Positions 10,127 to 20,953 of a stretch of DNA of 64,000 nucleotides are shown in pieces. Location: the NCBI GenBank assembly GCA_018806915.1, contig JAGKQI010000005.1:1-64000 (forward strand), in the 5' to 3' direction. The notes beneath the pieces were generated by a model. It did not search any database. It was not told where the DNA came from and was given only the letters and a program-made list of their open reading frames with translations. The translations under genes and the position numbers were made by a program. Source of the DNA: Phytophthora colocasiae (Eukaryota; Oomycota; Peronosporomycetes; Peronosporales; Peronosporaceae). Within the stretch, counting starts at the first letter, position 1. The number at the start of each line of letters is the position of its first letter.

Positions 10127-10671
10127 CTTGAGCTGCAGGCAGAATGAAGACTGAGCCTAAAGTTTTCACCTGCCCATCTGTCCCGTAAGTATGCGAGAGA
10201 CGGGCAATACAAATTCCAACATATTTGTACCAGTACAGTCGGTATTACCGATGTACAGTACTCGTTACACAAAATGGCTATTGTAGAAGGTGAGGAATCG
10301 GATACCAGGGCGTTTGTACCTGCATGCGAAGGTGATAATTACTGTTAATAATGGTGGAGAAAGACTCATCAAGCGGCTTGGACGGTTGGTCGAGAGATGC
10401 AAGCACATTTACCTTCATGACCATTCAACAATTATTGAATAGGCGCGCATTCCGTGTTGCATCGGCGCAGCTGACCTACCCAAGGCTCCACTCGTAATCG
10501 TATTCATTTGCATCTCCGCCTTGGAACGCCACCACCAACTCTTCCGAGCTTCCATCGACATTGCGGCACTTGATCCTTTTCCTTTGGGTGCGACCTGGTC
10601 GACATCTGGCGAGATAGTTTTTGCCGGTAAATCTCCGGCTTTGTCACACCTCATTTTTACACTCTCTCGGT
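10127..10671. promoter_or_regulatory. Bidirectional promoter region between two Ctr copper transporter genes
   Basis: The 545-bp gap separates divergent copper transporter genes, so both promoters are expected here. It holds the GTAC-rich inverted repeat described separately and, at 10650-10660, a CTCATTTTTAC block shortly upstream of the plus-strand ATG that resembles the oomycete initiator. Confidence 0.55.
10227..10261. promoter_or_regulatory. GTAC-rich imperfect palindrome
   Basis: Centred on 10245, the arms TCGGTA (10239-10244) and TACCGA (10246-10251) are perfect inverted repeats. Each is flanked by two GTAC tetramers (10227, 10233 on the left; 10253, 10258 on the right), offset by one base per side. 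This is the size and symmetry of a dimeric operator. No oomycete factor for it is known to me. Confidence 0.45.
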
Positions 10672-11733
10672 ATGGCGAGAGCTCGGTCGTTAGTGCTGGC
10701 GGCGCTGCTGCTGCTCATGGTGCTGCATGCGGACGCCGACCAGAACCTGCGTAAGACCACGTGTCCGCTGTGTAACATGGACGTCAAGGCCAATATCAAC
10801 GCCACCATCCTGGGCGACCAGTACATCTACGCCTGTGAGATGGCCGGTCACATCGACTCTCTGCAGATCGACCCGGTACGTCTATAACTTTGTCTGTGCC
10901 TGACTGTCACCTTCTAACGTTGTCCCTTGTCACTGTAGGCCGCGAACCTGGGCTCGCCCGAGAAGGCTGACCTCTCCACAGACGAAATCTATAAGGACGC
11001 GACCGATATCAAATGTCCTGTGTGTGGCAAAGGCTATGACCAGCTCACGCATGCTGTGCCGTGGATCTCCAAGGGTGCACAGAAGATCTACACATGCTCA
11101 GAGGAACACGCACAACTTGTATTTGACAACCCCACCAAGTACGTGGCTGCGCAGGGCTCGACCGACGATTTCTGCTACGGCGCAGGTTCTGTCATGTTCA
11201 ACGGCTTCCAACTGGCAATGGGCGGCGACGCCTCGTGTCTGATGCTGCTTTTCCAGCCTTGGGTGCTCTCGTCATCTGTCAAGTACGCTTTTGGCTTTCT
11301 AGGCGTCGTACTGCTGGCCATGTCGCTCGAGGGCTTTGGTGAGCTGCGTGAGTTTGTGATGGCACGACTATACCGAGTCCACGGTGTTGTGTCCAGCCAG
11401 GCAGATTATGTGTCTCTGGCTACCCCTCATGTAAGCAGTGCTAGTGACGGCCTTAGCATGGGCCACGAGGCCTCGATACACAAACCTGGTCGCGTTCCTG
11501 ACTCCCCCAAGTTCAGTATCGTGCGTCGTTTGCCACTCTGGTGCAAGTTGGCACTGGCCGTCATGTACATGGTGCATTTGTCTCTCGGCTACTGGATTAT
11601 GCTGATCATTATGACGTACGAGACGCTCATGTTCGTGGCTGTGATCCTCGGTATTGGCTTGGGCTTTGCTGTCTTCAAAGATACCGACGCAGACGAGCTG
11701 AGCGGTAGTATTGACCCGTGCTGCTCCACCTGA
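10672..11733 (+). CDS. Ctr copper transporter with N-terminal YHS domain
   Basis: Exon 1 is 10672-10875 and exon 2 is 10939-11733, joined by a 63-nt GT-AG intron. A signal peptide (MARARSLVLAALLLLMVL) is followed by TCPLCNMDV with GDQYIYACEMAGH, then a clear YHS domain (KCPVCGKGYD, GAQKIYTCSEEHAQLVFDNPTKYV). The Ctr core is MLLFQPWVLSSSVKYAFGF, a TM2 with MxxxM (MLIIM) and a TM3 with GIGLG. Unlike its divergent neighbour it lacks the cytosolic HMA domain and ends with DPCCST, where a Cys pair near the C-terminus recalls the metal-exit Cys/His of Ctr1. Predicted plasma-membrane or vacuolar Cu(I) import. Confidence 0.88.
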
Positions 11734-11881
11734 ATTGCATCGTATTTGCTGTTATTCAAAGTTTGCAATGATTTGCCTCAACGTATCTTGATTTTTCTAT
11801 CGATCTGATAATCTTCGCTTCAAACATTTAAGTACAATTTTGGCAACAAAGACTTACATTTCGCCAATCAAAAGGATCGCC

Positions 11882-12895
11882 ATGTATGGCACAGTGAGCT
11901 CAAGCACCAGCACCAGCAACTCTCGCGACGATCTGGCGCCGCCGCCGCCCACACCGTCGCCTTTCCGCTATCACGTACGGGAGGGCGATACGCTGGCCAG
12001 TGTCGCGCTTAAGACGCAGACGACAGAGGCGGCGTTGCTGGCGCTCAACCCGTTGTTGGGCCGCAAAAAGCGCCATGTCAAGCTGTATCCTGGTCAACAA
12101 CTTATTGTTGAGGAGGCTCGCGCTGTATCGCTTCCGCCGCCACCCGAGTGCATTGACAATGGATGGGGCCAGATGCATCTAGTGCATGCAGGCGAGACGC
12201 TGCGCGGCATCGCGGCGCTGTATAACACAACGGAGGAGATTCTGCGCCAGGACAATCGTCGCTACTTCCCCACAGGTGAACGCAGTCTACTGTGTCCTGG
12301 TCAATTGCTTCACGTGCGACTTATGAACACTGGTGAGATGGAGAAGGACGATCCTCCGACAAGTGGAGACGCAGACGCCAAGGCATCAGCGCTTAACGAC
12401 ATTGGCGAGCAAGAGGCGACGTACACGGGCACGTCGTCCGCCTTCGCCCGGTACAAAACGCACTTGGTATCCACTACTGACACTTTCGAGTCTATCTGCA
12501 AGGCGTACACTATCCCGTACTCTCACTTTTTACAGATCAATCGCGGTCGCTATCCCGTCGGTCAACGTGCTGAGCTTGTAGCGGGCGAGCGCGTCATCGT
12601 TCCGGACCTTTTGGCGGCACAACAAGCAGCCAGTCGACGGAACATTGCAGAGGTGAAACTCACCAAGCAGATTCACGTCGTGGAGGTCGGTGATACGCCC
12701 GAGGAGCTGGCGAAGCGCTACGGCATGACGTACGACGAAATGCGCGAGTACAACCGCGCCTACTTCCCGAAAGGATACCGTGGCGAGATCCGCCCCGGGT
12801 ACAAATTGGTGGTCAAACGTCCTGAAGAAACGGAGTCGCCGCGGCAGCTGCGTCATAGTGACTACAGGGATCTCGATGCTACTAGCAGTGCGTGA
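11882..12895 (+). CDS. Four-LysM-domain protein without signal peptide
   Basis: Four LysM units are visible: YHVREGDTLASVALKTQTTEAALLALNP, then units opening with LVHAGETLRGIAALYNT, HLVSTTDTFESICKAYTI and HVVEVGDTPEELAKRYGM, each followed by an asparagine (N/D-xx) and a Pro-Gly or Gly-xx-(L/V) closing strand. LysM domains bind GlcNAc-containing polymers when extracellular. Here the N-terminus (MYGTVSSSTSTSNSRDD) has no signal peptide or TM, so the protein is probably cytoplasmic or peripheral. The ATG at 11882 is the first in frame; the frame upstream begins with TTG. Confidence 0.8.
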   Translation: MYGTVSSSTSTSNSRDDLAPPPPTPSPFRYHVREGDTLASVALKTQTTEAALLALNPLLGRKKRHVKLYPGQQLIVEEARAVSLPPPPECIDNGWGQMHLVHAGETLRGIAALYNTTEEILRQDNRRYFPTGERSLLCPGQLLHVRLMNTGEMEKDDPPTSGDADAKASALNDIGEQEATYTGTSSAFARYKTHLVSTTDTFESICKAYTIPYSHFLQINRGRYPVGQRAELVAGERVIVPDLLAAQQAASRRNIAEVKLTKQIHVVEVGDTPEELAKRYGMTYDEMREYNRAYFPKGYRGEIRPGYKLVVKRPEETESPRQLRHSDYRDLDATSSA

Positions 12896-13074
12896 TGAAC
12901 CAGCGTCAGCCTTCATCCACTAGACGCGTGCCGGTTGTTTGTATATGTAGATGGGAAGGGAATATGAAGCCGTATCGTGCTTGCTTTTGCCTTAATAGTG
13001 TTTAACCGATGGGTTTCCTGTCAGACGCATGATTCTTCTTTTGTACGTTTAATATCTGCTGCTTGTACAGCTTC

Positions 13075-16000
13075 CTACGTGCGAATTTGGTGACGGCGTC
13101 GACTAGTGCGCTGGGATGTGTCAGGTGTCTGTAGCCTCGATGCCGGTGGAGTCGATACAGACGCGTGAATTGTATCAATACTGTCAGCTGATGCGTCCGA
13201 ACGTGGCGTGGTAGTATTCTCCACGGTAGTCTGAAAAAGTTCGATGGCAGTAGTTTGAGACGACACAGACTCCGAAACAGGTGTGGTGTTTTCCTCCTCC
13301 TGGTCTGGTTTCACTTGTGCTCCGGTAATATCAGAGGGTTTCTCTTCATCATCAGCCTTCTCATCATCGGAAGTCAACACTGTTGTCGTCTTCACACTAA
13401 TACTTGAAATCAGCTCGAGAACATCCATACTAGCCTGTTCCTTGTCGTCTTCTTCGTCCGAGCTCGCTTCTGGCAGCAGAACCACCACTTCAGCATCGAT
13501 TTCAGCAAGTTTCCGCCACCGCTTACGCCGGCGTGGAGCTTGGGCACGCTTTCGGTAACGATTCAATAAATACGCTGTCAGCACTGCCAGACCAATGAAC
13601 GTGACTGAGAACATTCCAATCTGCGTCAAAACGGATCCGGGCAGCGCTGATTTTGGAATATCAAAACTTGACTGCCAGCTATCACTTTTCAACTCGGCAG
13701 CCACCTCCACAGCTTCAGTTAGTCCTGGATTTTCATTGGTAACTCTATCTGCTGGAAGGGCTTGGTCAGTTCGCGACCAGAGTTCTTCCTCCTCCGCAAT
13801 AGCTCGCAGTTCTTCTTCGACAAGTTCGCCTTCCTTCTCCAATAGAGCCTGCTCTAATTGTTCCAACTCCTGGAGTTCCTTTGCCTGTTGTTCACTGACT
13901 GCATGAAGCTCTCGAGCAATTTCTTCAAGTGGGCTTGCTTCACGATCTGGCACTTCTTGCTTAACGGTGGTATCATGACTCAAACTCTCTGCATCTGTTT
14001 TCCCCACGTCTTCACGTGCTGTAAATACAGTATCCACCTCACTGGCATCCTTTTCCACGTTAAATATGACTTCAGTGTCCACCTTCTCGCTTTGTACCTC
14101 TACGTCAACATCACTAGCAACCAAAACTTCTTCGTGCACTAGAACATTTTCAGCTTGAGGCAACAACTCGCCACTCTGCTCCTCCTCCACGATTTCTGTC
14201 TCCACCGAAACTGGTTGAATGGCAACGCGAGTTCTCACGTCAGAGGTAACTCGCTCGACTCCGAGTTGTTCCGTGCTTTCATAGGCAACCTTTTCAACCT
14301 CCACATCAAGTTCCACGTCGGTTTCTTCGCCTGGAATGAGGACATGGAGCCGCGTCCCATCTTGAGTCAGCACATCTCCTCCAGACAAGTTATGCGACTC
14401 GAACGTTGACACAGTGTGTTCTACCACAGCATCGTTCATACTAGTAGTATCCATTAAGACTTCTGCGACAACTGAACCTTCCTCTTCACCAGTCTCCATA
14501 TCCTTCACTGTTACCAGGGTTTCCTGAACACCTTGATCTTCATCCTCACAGGTATCATCGTCCAAAGAACGAGATGCATGTCCTTGGACTAATTCCTCAT
14601 TCTCCAACGAATCATCGAATCGAGTGGACTCGACCACCAGTGTTTCAATAGTCACTTGGTCTTGCATAGCTACTTCAATGGATGCTTGAACATCTTCCTC
14701 GACGCCAAGATTTAAAACTTCCGTTGCACCTTGCTCTATTGGCGCAGCAGGGGATACGATATTTTCTTGCTCTTCCTTGTCGTGATCTGCAGAACACTTG
14801 TCATATGATTCAGCTTGAAAAGATTCCTGTTCTTCAGCCACCATGTCCACTACCTCTTTATCAACAGCTCCTTCCGTCATCAGGAACTGTTTCATCACAA
14901 TCATACGCGCTTGGTGTTCCACTTCAGACTCATCCCAGCCCTCGAGTTCAAGTTGTCGTATTATTTGCTTGCTTTCTTCAAGAGCCTGGTCAAATTCTCG
15001 CCTAATCCGCTCATACCTCTGCTGCCCGCGCAACTCAATAGCATCAAGAGCAGCCATCTTCACGCTGGCAATGCTTTCCAGTGCGAAATCTCGGGTTTTC
15101 AACAAGATCTCGTCCGTAGCTGAAGCAACTGTGTCTCGGTTCTTCTCAAGGAGCTGGACTTCTTGTAGTGTCTGGGACTCCTGCGTACTGATGCCTTCTC
15201 CAATACTCTGGATAACCGCTCTATTCCCTTCTAGTAGTGAAAGGAACTGATCACTCGATCGACGTCCATCAATCACGCCAAATTTTGTCAGTTGTGACGT
15301 CGTCCATTCTTCGCAATGGTGTAGCACCTCCGTTAGAGAAGATATAAGTGCCCGTACTCGATCCAACAGCTCAGAGTCCTCGCCCATTTGCTGCTCAATG
15401 AACTTGAAAAGAGTCTGCAAATGTACCTGTATGCCCTCCGAGAAGAGTTTTAGTACCTCAACCGTAGCCCAAACTGCTGATCTTAAATGCTCTGGAGCGT
15501 CCTCCACCAATTCGAAGCTCACCGGAGTCCACCTGGCCAATTCCAAAAATCCTCGTAACTCCTCCTCCACTAATGCATCAGCTGCACGAGCCAAATTCAT
15601 AAGCCTCCTGCTCCTTAGCAGTATCATGCCCTTCTCCCGCACTACTTCTTTCAATGTCATCGCAAGCGGTATGGCTTCGTTGAGCAACAAAACGAGATTC
15701 TGTTCCATTTTCCTAATCACAATCCGGATTGAAGTCGCAGCAGGAGACGTCGGGTACAGGTAGCAAACGGCAAAGCCACCAGCCACAATAACAGTGGCAA
15801 CTCCAGCTACAGCCAGCGCAACAGTAGATCTACCGCACGGAGCTCTCCGTTTCTTCGTCATAGCTTTAGTCGTTTTCCTCTGATCTTGGTCAATCGGACA
15901 ATCACTCCCTTTCCCAGACATAGCAGCCACAACGTCTTGAGTTGTTCTTGAAGGCTTTTTCTCAACTGTCGTGTCCATGGCAGCAAGAGAATGATGGTAG

Positions 16001-16296
16001 CCGTTCTCCTCCTCTGTCTCTTGTTGCTCTCCTACATCTTCGTTCCTTCGTCTACGCTCCATCCGCCGCTTTCCGTTAGTTTTGGGGCTCTGGTCCATCT
16101 GTTCCTGTTGGCTGCGTCTGCGTCTGAACTGCTCAGTGTACGAAATCTGCTTTGGTTCAGGAGTGAAAGGCACTGGGGGCAGCTGGAAAGAGCTACGTCT
16201 GCGTGGTCGATCCTCGGGCTTGAAGGGGCCTTTGAGCTTGTCCTTCTGCTGCCAAGAGAGCGGCTGCTCTTTCCTCTCGAGCGACGGGGGCGGCAT
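13075..16296 (-). CDS. Large acidic two-TM protein of unknown function
   Basis: From the Met at 16296 this single exon encodes about 1,070 residues. A basic Arg/Pro-rich N-terminus precedes a TM segment (STVALAVAGVATVIVAGGFA). A helical region follows, then a long Glu/Asp/Val-rich segment with predicted coiled coil (EQQAKELQELEQLEQALLEK). A second TM (IGMFSVTFIGLAVLTAYLL) is followed at once by a basic stop-transfer cluster (RYRKRAQAPRRRKRWRK) and an acidic Ser/Thr-rich tail. The layout suggests a protein anchored at both ends in one membrane with a long acidic lumenal or extracellular loop. No family was recognised. The frame continues upstream to 16395 without better support. Confidence 0.6.
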   Translation of the reverse strand: MPPPSLERKEQPLSWQQKDKLKGPFKPEDRPRRRSSFQLPPVPFTPEPKQISYTEQFRRRRSQQEQMDQSPKTNGKRRMERRRRNEDVGEQQETEEENGYHHSLAAMDTTVEKKPSRTTQDVVAAMSGKGSDCPIDQDQRKTTKAMTKKRRAPCGRSTVALAVAGVATVIVAGGFAVCYLYPTSPAATSIRIVIRKMEQNLVLLLNEAIPLAMTLKEVVREKGMILLRSRRLMNLARAADALVEEELRGFLELARWTPVSFELVEDAPEHLRSAVWATVEVLKLFSEGIQVHLQTLFKFIEQQMGEDSELLDRVRALISSLTEVLHHCEEWTTSQLTKFGVIDGRRSSDQFLSLLEGNRAVIQSIGEGISTQESQTLQEVQLLEKNRDTVASATDEILLKTRDFALESIASVKMAALDAIELRGQQRYERIRREFDQALEESKQIIRQLELEGWDESEVEHQARMIVMKQFLMTEGAVDKEVVDMVAEEQESFQAESYDKCSADHDKEEQENIVSPAAPIEQGATEVLNLGVEEDVQASIEVAMQDQVTIETLVVESTRFDDSLENEELVQGHASRSLDDDTCEDEDQGVQETLVTVKDMETGEEEGSVVAEVLMDTTSMNDAVVEHTVSTFESHNLSGGDVLTQDGTRLHVLIPGEETDVELDVEVEKVAYESTEQLGVERVTSDVRTRVAIQPVSVETEIVEEEQSGELLPQAENVLVHEEVLVASDVDVEVQSEKVDTEVIFNVEKDASEVDTVFTAREDVGKTDAESLSHDTTVKQEVPDREASPLEEIARELHAVSEQQAKELQELEQLEQALLEKEGELVEEELRAIAEEEELWSRTDQALPADRVTNENPGLTEAVEVAAELKSDSWQSSFDIPKSALPGSVLTQIGMFSVTFIGLAVLTAYLLNRYRKRAQAPRRRKRWRKLAEIDAEVVVLLPEASSDEEDDKEQASMDVLELISSISVKTTTVLTSDDEKADDEEKPSDITGAQVKPDQEEENTTPVSESVSSQTTAIELFQTTVENTTTPRSDASADSIDTIHASVSTPPASRLQTPDTSQRTSRRRHQIRT

Positions 16297-16396
16297 GACG
16301 GCAGGTGTGCGAGCCTCGTCCCGTGCTTGAGCTATTGGTCTGTATATTTGTGTGGTTGACACTACAATTAATTGGATTTGAATATTGCAAACCAAT

Positions 16397-17464
16397 TAAT
16401 TGATCAAGGTGACGTGTTTCAAATGTCGTCTATTATTGCGTCGACCAAGCAGGATAGCCCACAGCGGCGGAACGACCAACGTCGGAAGTCAATTGCTTAG
16501 TAGTACTATCCATGATTGATCGATTCGATCCGAGTGCCAGCAATAGCAACGTGTACTGTTACCGGTCTTGATGCTCTGCGGTAACCTTTCATAAATTGCC
16601 ATTCGCTATGGTGCTTGGATCGAGCAAGCGCCAAGAAGCTCGCAGCACCGGCAAGTTACTCACGTTGTCGACCACTCACCATACCTGACACTAGGTCCTC
16701 TAGACAGTGTCTGGCAGACACGCCATCAACGTCAGGCATTCTGCTAAACAAGTCCGGCGGGTGTACTAGCCTTGCTGCGATCGACGGCACCTAATGTGAC
16801 AACGCGTCTGGCATTAATGGGTGTCGCCGCCGTGGCATACAGCGCACCATACAAACCTGAGTTCGCTCAAGCGAGAGGCATGTGGTATCGGTGCAACCGT
16901 CTGCGGCTCGTGTCCATGTGACGAGGGACAAGGTCTCTTATAGCGAGGTTCCACTGAAACGCATTGTATGCGGACGAGAGGAGGACGTTCCTACATAGAG
17001 GGACACGTTTGTTTGGCCTATGAGCGCAAACAGAATCAAGTGGTTGGCTGGGAAGTTTATCCGTTCATCGTCGGCTCTTGTGCACCCCAGATAAGCTTCT
17101 TCAACGTGAGCTGAAATGTTGCAAACGATAGAGCGTGTGTGGCGAGATGTACATGTCAGACTCGGGCAACTTGCAAAGGCTACTGCCGTCCCAACATGCA
17201 AGGAATTAATGACGAATCAGTGCAAATGTAGATGTACCTATACGGTTTTAGAGCATTTGTGTATGTTACACCACGATGACTCGAAACGACACAAAGCTCA
17301 CGCGCAGCACATAGACGAGTCGTCTCCATTCCCATCGAGCCACCAAAGCTTTTCAATTTGAACCCCACGTCGACCACACAGCCACGCAACATGCTGGACT
17401 GGATCCCCGCAGTCAGTGATAATTCTGCGGCGCAAAGTGAACGTCGAAGCTGTCCGTTAACCTC
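16397..17464. other. About 1.07 kb intergenic region, no gene recognised
   Basis: Only short unsupported frames occur on either strand. It probably holds the divergent 5' regions of the acidic membrane protein and the MICAL-like gene. Confidence 0.5.
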
Positions 17465-20400
17465 ATGGCGGACTTCGATACGCACTCGTCTTCATCGTCG
17501 GACGGCGGTGGCGACGTCTTCCTGTCGCCACGTTCGTCCGTTGCCAGTAAACGCAGTGTTCAGTCGGTGCCAACAGTGCGCGAAGACGGTGATCAACCCG
17601 AAACAGAGCCAAATGACTACGCAGACGTGCGCCGAAGCACTATGAGTCGCCGCGAGACGTGGATCGGTGAAGGTTTAATTGACGCCAGCGGCCTCGAAGC
17701 CATCGACCGTCTCAGTGACGTGGCGTACGCCGAGATCGTCAAGGAATCGGTAGCTGTACAACGCGACGCACCGCCATCGGAAGCGGACGCCGCGGCTGCT
17801 GCAGCCGATGCGAAAGCTACGAAACTCAGTGAATTCCTGACGAAAACGTACCCGACCGAGAATGGCGACGGATCGAAGCAGTCGACCCACCGGCGTCGAA
17901 AACTGATGGACTTCTTGGCCAATGATGTGGGAGAACGATACCTGAACGGTGTCTACAAGGAAGAAGAACGAGAAGGTGGAGAAGATGAGGATGGTTTGGA
18001 CGAACTTGTGTGTGATAGTGACGATGAGCCGAAGTTCGAGCACGCCGAGGACTTGCACACGCTCAGCAGCCGCTCGGCACGTGCCAACAGTCGGTTGCTA
18101 GCGTTCCTAGCGCACGAGAAGAAGGGCAAGCGTCCCAACAGCAACGGCACGGAGTCCTTCTCATCCTCGCACTCAGCTCCGTCTTCCAATGAGCCTCGTA
18201 ACAAGTTTGTGACCAAAGTAGTGCCACAGAAGTCCCGTATGATGCTGTTCAACCCCGACGATGTGGACTCCTCACAGCTTAGTCAAATGGTGGCTGAAGA
18301 GGCTGAACGTAAGCAGAAGGCACGCGCCGACAAGGAGATCGCGCGCCAAAAGGTACGCCAATTCCTGCTTGAAGAAGAGAAGGAGCATGCCAAGCGTAAA
18401 GGATCTGGCAATGAAGCTACAATCAAGTCTGTCGACGAGTCCACTGTGCGTCGAGAGACCGTAGTGGACGACTACGGCAAAGTCAATCTGCTTGACTACT
18501 TGGACCGTGTAGCAGATGACGGTCACCGTAGTCGCAACGGAGGAAGCGTGCCGTCTGAAATGGACGACTCGGGTCCACCGAGCGAGGTGTCATCTCCTAG
18601 ATCCATCGCATCCTCGCTCGAGGCAGACACCACCACGCCGTTCACACAGGGCAATGATGATATGGTAACGCCACCAACACCGAACGGGTTGACGGGTATG
18701 GGCAATCGCTTTGCGCAGTTCCTGCACCGGGGCGGTTCATCGAATGGATCGGAAGACAACAACACGCCCCGTTCGCGCAGACTGTTGCCTCCGTCTCCGT
18801 TCCATTCCAAATCCAACGAAAAGATGAGTCTAGAGGCTGCTTTTCATGCTTCCAAGGTGCCAGAGCCGCCTGCTGCACCGGCCGTCTACAGTGCGACCTC
18901 TGCGCGCATGACGCCGCTGCTTGCTACGTTGGATCAAATCGCGCACACGTGCCAGAAGAACGAGCTGTCGGAGGTGTCGATCGCTCGTATTTCGACTCTG
19001 TTGACGTCCATCAACCAAATCGTTCGTGACGACATTCAGAAGCATCGCGGCCAGCCCAACCGTGTCGTCCGTCGGCTGTCTGGTGCCCACTGGGTGAAGA
19101 GCGAGCATGAACAACACGAGCAGGAGAAGCCGCGCAGAGCCCCGATGCCTCCTCCGAAGCCGGTCGCTGAGATTCCGCGTGAACCTGCTCCGGTTGCGGT
19201 TCCGTCAGCCTCCGCCACTGTTGATAATGCCAAGGTGAAGGCCGGACCGGGCGTCCTGAACGCGTTCAAGTCGTTTGATGCTGCTCAGAACTTGATTGAA
19301 ACGCTGTCGAGCTTCAACAAGCTCTTAACCGAGTGTGGCCTCAGTGGTGTCAAGGTGGACGAACCATGGCGCGTGTACAACCACATCAAGGCTGCCGTGT
19401 ACAGCAAGCTGGGGTTCCGCCACAAGCAGCTCTTCAAGCTGCTGGATGCACGTTTCAACATGGACGTGTACAAGCGCAAGCCTGCTGCTAAGAAGCGTGT
19501 ATGTATCATCGGCGCTGGCCCCATCGGCCTCCGTGCGGCTGTGGAGACTGCTCTGCTCGGTGGTCAAGTGGTTGTATTGGAGAAGCGCAAGCACTTCAGT
19601 CGCGAGAACATATTGCATCTGTGGCCGTGGGTGGTGCAGGATCTGACGGCGCTAGGAGCGAAGGTGTTTTTCCCTTCGTTCTGTCACTCGACTGCGTATT
19701 TCCACGTCGGTACGCGCCAGCTGCAGCTTATCCTATTGAAGGTAGCTCTGCTTGTTGGCGTGACGGTTTATTCGTCGACAGCTTTCGAGTCGGTGATCTC
19801 CCCGAACTCTGAGGAGAGTGACAACAAGCCGTTCTACACTGTAGCGACTCAGCCGCAGATTCCGTGGATGGAGTTCACCGCTGTACTTGGAGCTTCAGGA
19901 ACCAACGATAGGCTGGCTGAACCTGCAGGCATCAACCGGTTCGTGTTCAGCCGCAAGGAGGCGCTTGGAATTGTGTGCTACTTCCCGAACCTCGGCACGA
20001 CGGAGGAGAAGAAGGTGACGGAGTTCTCGTGGACCATCCAGTTCAAGCAGCAAATGTTTGCCAAGATGCGCGAGATTGGCGTCGACCTGGAGAATATTGT
20101 TTATTACCGTGGGGAGATGCACTACCTCGTTATGACTCCAAAGCGACAGAACTTATTGGAGCAGAAGGTTCTCAAGGCGAATTACCCAGAGCCTCAGGAC
20201 CTAGTGCAGGACGACAACATCAACAAGAGCACGCTGCACGAATATGTCAAGCGTGTCGTGTCGTTCCTAGGTATCCCGAAGAAGGCCGAGTTTTCGCGCA
20301 TCCGCATGTTCGACTTCAGCTCGCGCACTCGTGCTGACAAGGCCGCGAGTATCCTTACTTCTCAAGGCAAGAAGCTCTACGTTGGTCTCATCGGGGATTC

Positions 20401-20650
20401 GCTGATCGAACCGTTCTGGCCCGAGGGCGTCGGAACCTGCCGTGGATTCCTTGGTGCGCTTGATGGCGTGTGGATGGTGGCTCAGATCGGCAAGAAGGCG
20501 GATGAGCAACTACTAGCCGACCGTGAAATGGCCTACCGTGTCATCCAGCATGTATCGGGCTTCCGGCGCGATGACTTGCAGAAGAACGTACGCAAGTACA
20601 CGGTCGATCCCAAGTCACGCTACACGGTGAAATTCCCGCAGTTGTGTTAA
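17465..20650 (+). CDS. MICAL-like FAD monooxygenase with long disordered N-terminus
   Basis: This is a single exon of 1,061 residues. Residues 1 to about 600 are Ser/charged low complexity with repeated basic helices. The C-terminal half is a MICAL-type flavoprotein: the dinucleotide motif VCIIGAGPIGLRAA at about 678-691, LEKRKHFSRENILHLWPWVVQDL, GAKVFFPSF, RQLQLILLKVALLVGV, DLENIVYYRGEMHYLVMT and the second FAD motif GLIGDSLIEPFWPEGVGTCRGF. MICAL enzymes use NADPH and O2 to oxidise actin methionines and depolymerise F-actin. The CH and LIM domains of animal MICALs are not visible. The gene is followed directly by a degenerate copy of itself. Confidence 0.88.
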   Translation: MADFDTHSSSSSDGGGDVFLSPRSSVASKRSVQSVPTVREDGDQPETEPNDYADVRRSTMSRRETWIGEGLIDASGLEAIDRLSDVAYAEIVKESVAVQRDAPPSEADAAAAAADAKATKLSEFLTKTYPTENGDGSKQSTHRRRKLMDFLANDVGERYLNGVYKEEEREGGEDEDGLDELVCDSDDEPKFEHAEDLHTLSSRSARANSRLLAFLAHEKKGKRPNSNGTESFSSSHSAPSSNEPRNKFVTKVVPQKSRMMLFNPDDVDSSQLSQMVAEEAERKQKARADKEIARQKVRQFLLEEEKEHAKRKGSGNEATIKSVDESTVRRETVVDDYGKVNLLDYLDRVADDGHRSRNGGSVPSEMDDSGPPSEVSSPRSIASSLEADTTTPFTQGNDDMVTPPTPNGLTGMGNRFAQFLHRGGSSNGSEDNNTPRSRRLLPPSPFHSKSNEKMSLEAAFHASKVPEPPAAPAVYSATSARMTPLLATLDQIAHTCQKNELSEVSIARISTLLTSINQIVRDDIQKHRGQPNRVVRRLSGAHWVKSEHEQHEQEKPRRAPMPPPKPVAEIPREPAPVAVPSASATVDNAKVKAGPGVLNAFKSFDAAQNLIETLSSFNKLLTECGLSGVKVDEPWRVYNHIKAAVYSKLGFRHKQLFKLLDARFNMDVYKRKPAAKKRVCIIGAGPIGLRAAVETALLGGQVVVLEKRKHFSRENILHLWPWVVQDLTALGAKVFFPSFCHSTAYFHVGTRQLQLILLKVALLVGVTVYSSTAFESVISPNSEESDNKPFYTVATQPQIPWMEFTAVLGASGTNDRLAEPAGINRFVFSRKEALGIVCYFPNLGTTEEKKVTEFSWTIQFKQQMFAKMREIGVDLENIVYYRGEMHYLVMTPKRQNLLEQKVLKANYPEPQDLVQDDNINKSTLHEYVKRVVSFLGIPKKAEFSRIRMFDFSSRTRADKAASILTSQGKKLYVGLIGDSLIEPFWPEGVGTCRGFLGALDGVWMVAQIGKKADEQLLADREMAYRVIQHVSGFRRDDLQKNVRKYTVDPKSRYTVKFPQLC

Positions 20651-20953
20651 GAAATTGTTATTCATGTCGAATATAAACCCCCTGCACGTCCTTCAAAGGT
20701 AGCCGCCTTTCATGCGTTGTTGAAGTGTTCACTGAGCTATGATAAGAGCGACTGGAAGGCATTTCCATCACCATCAAGTCTTATCCCGGCCGATGTTGTT
20801 GTGTTTCTGGCCAAGTATCCTACCTAGGTACGATGACTTGCTAAGACGTGCCATGTGTTGCTCTGGTCGAGGTTGCGTCTACCCAATGCAAAAAGAGGAG
20901 CAGCCCTCAGTTCAGATTCTACGGTGGTTTGTCGTTGTGGTTATTGAGAGAAA

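Noticed and set aside
16938..17361. Short ORFs in the 16.4-17.4 kb spacer
   Set aside because: All are under 105 codons, overlap on both strands and have no recognisable composition or motif.
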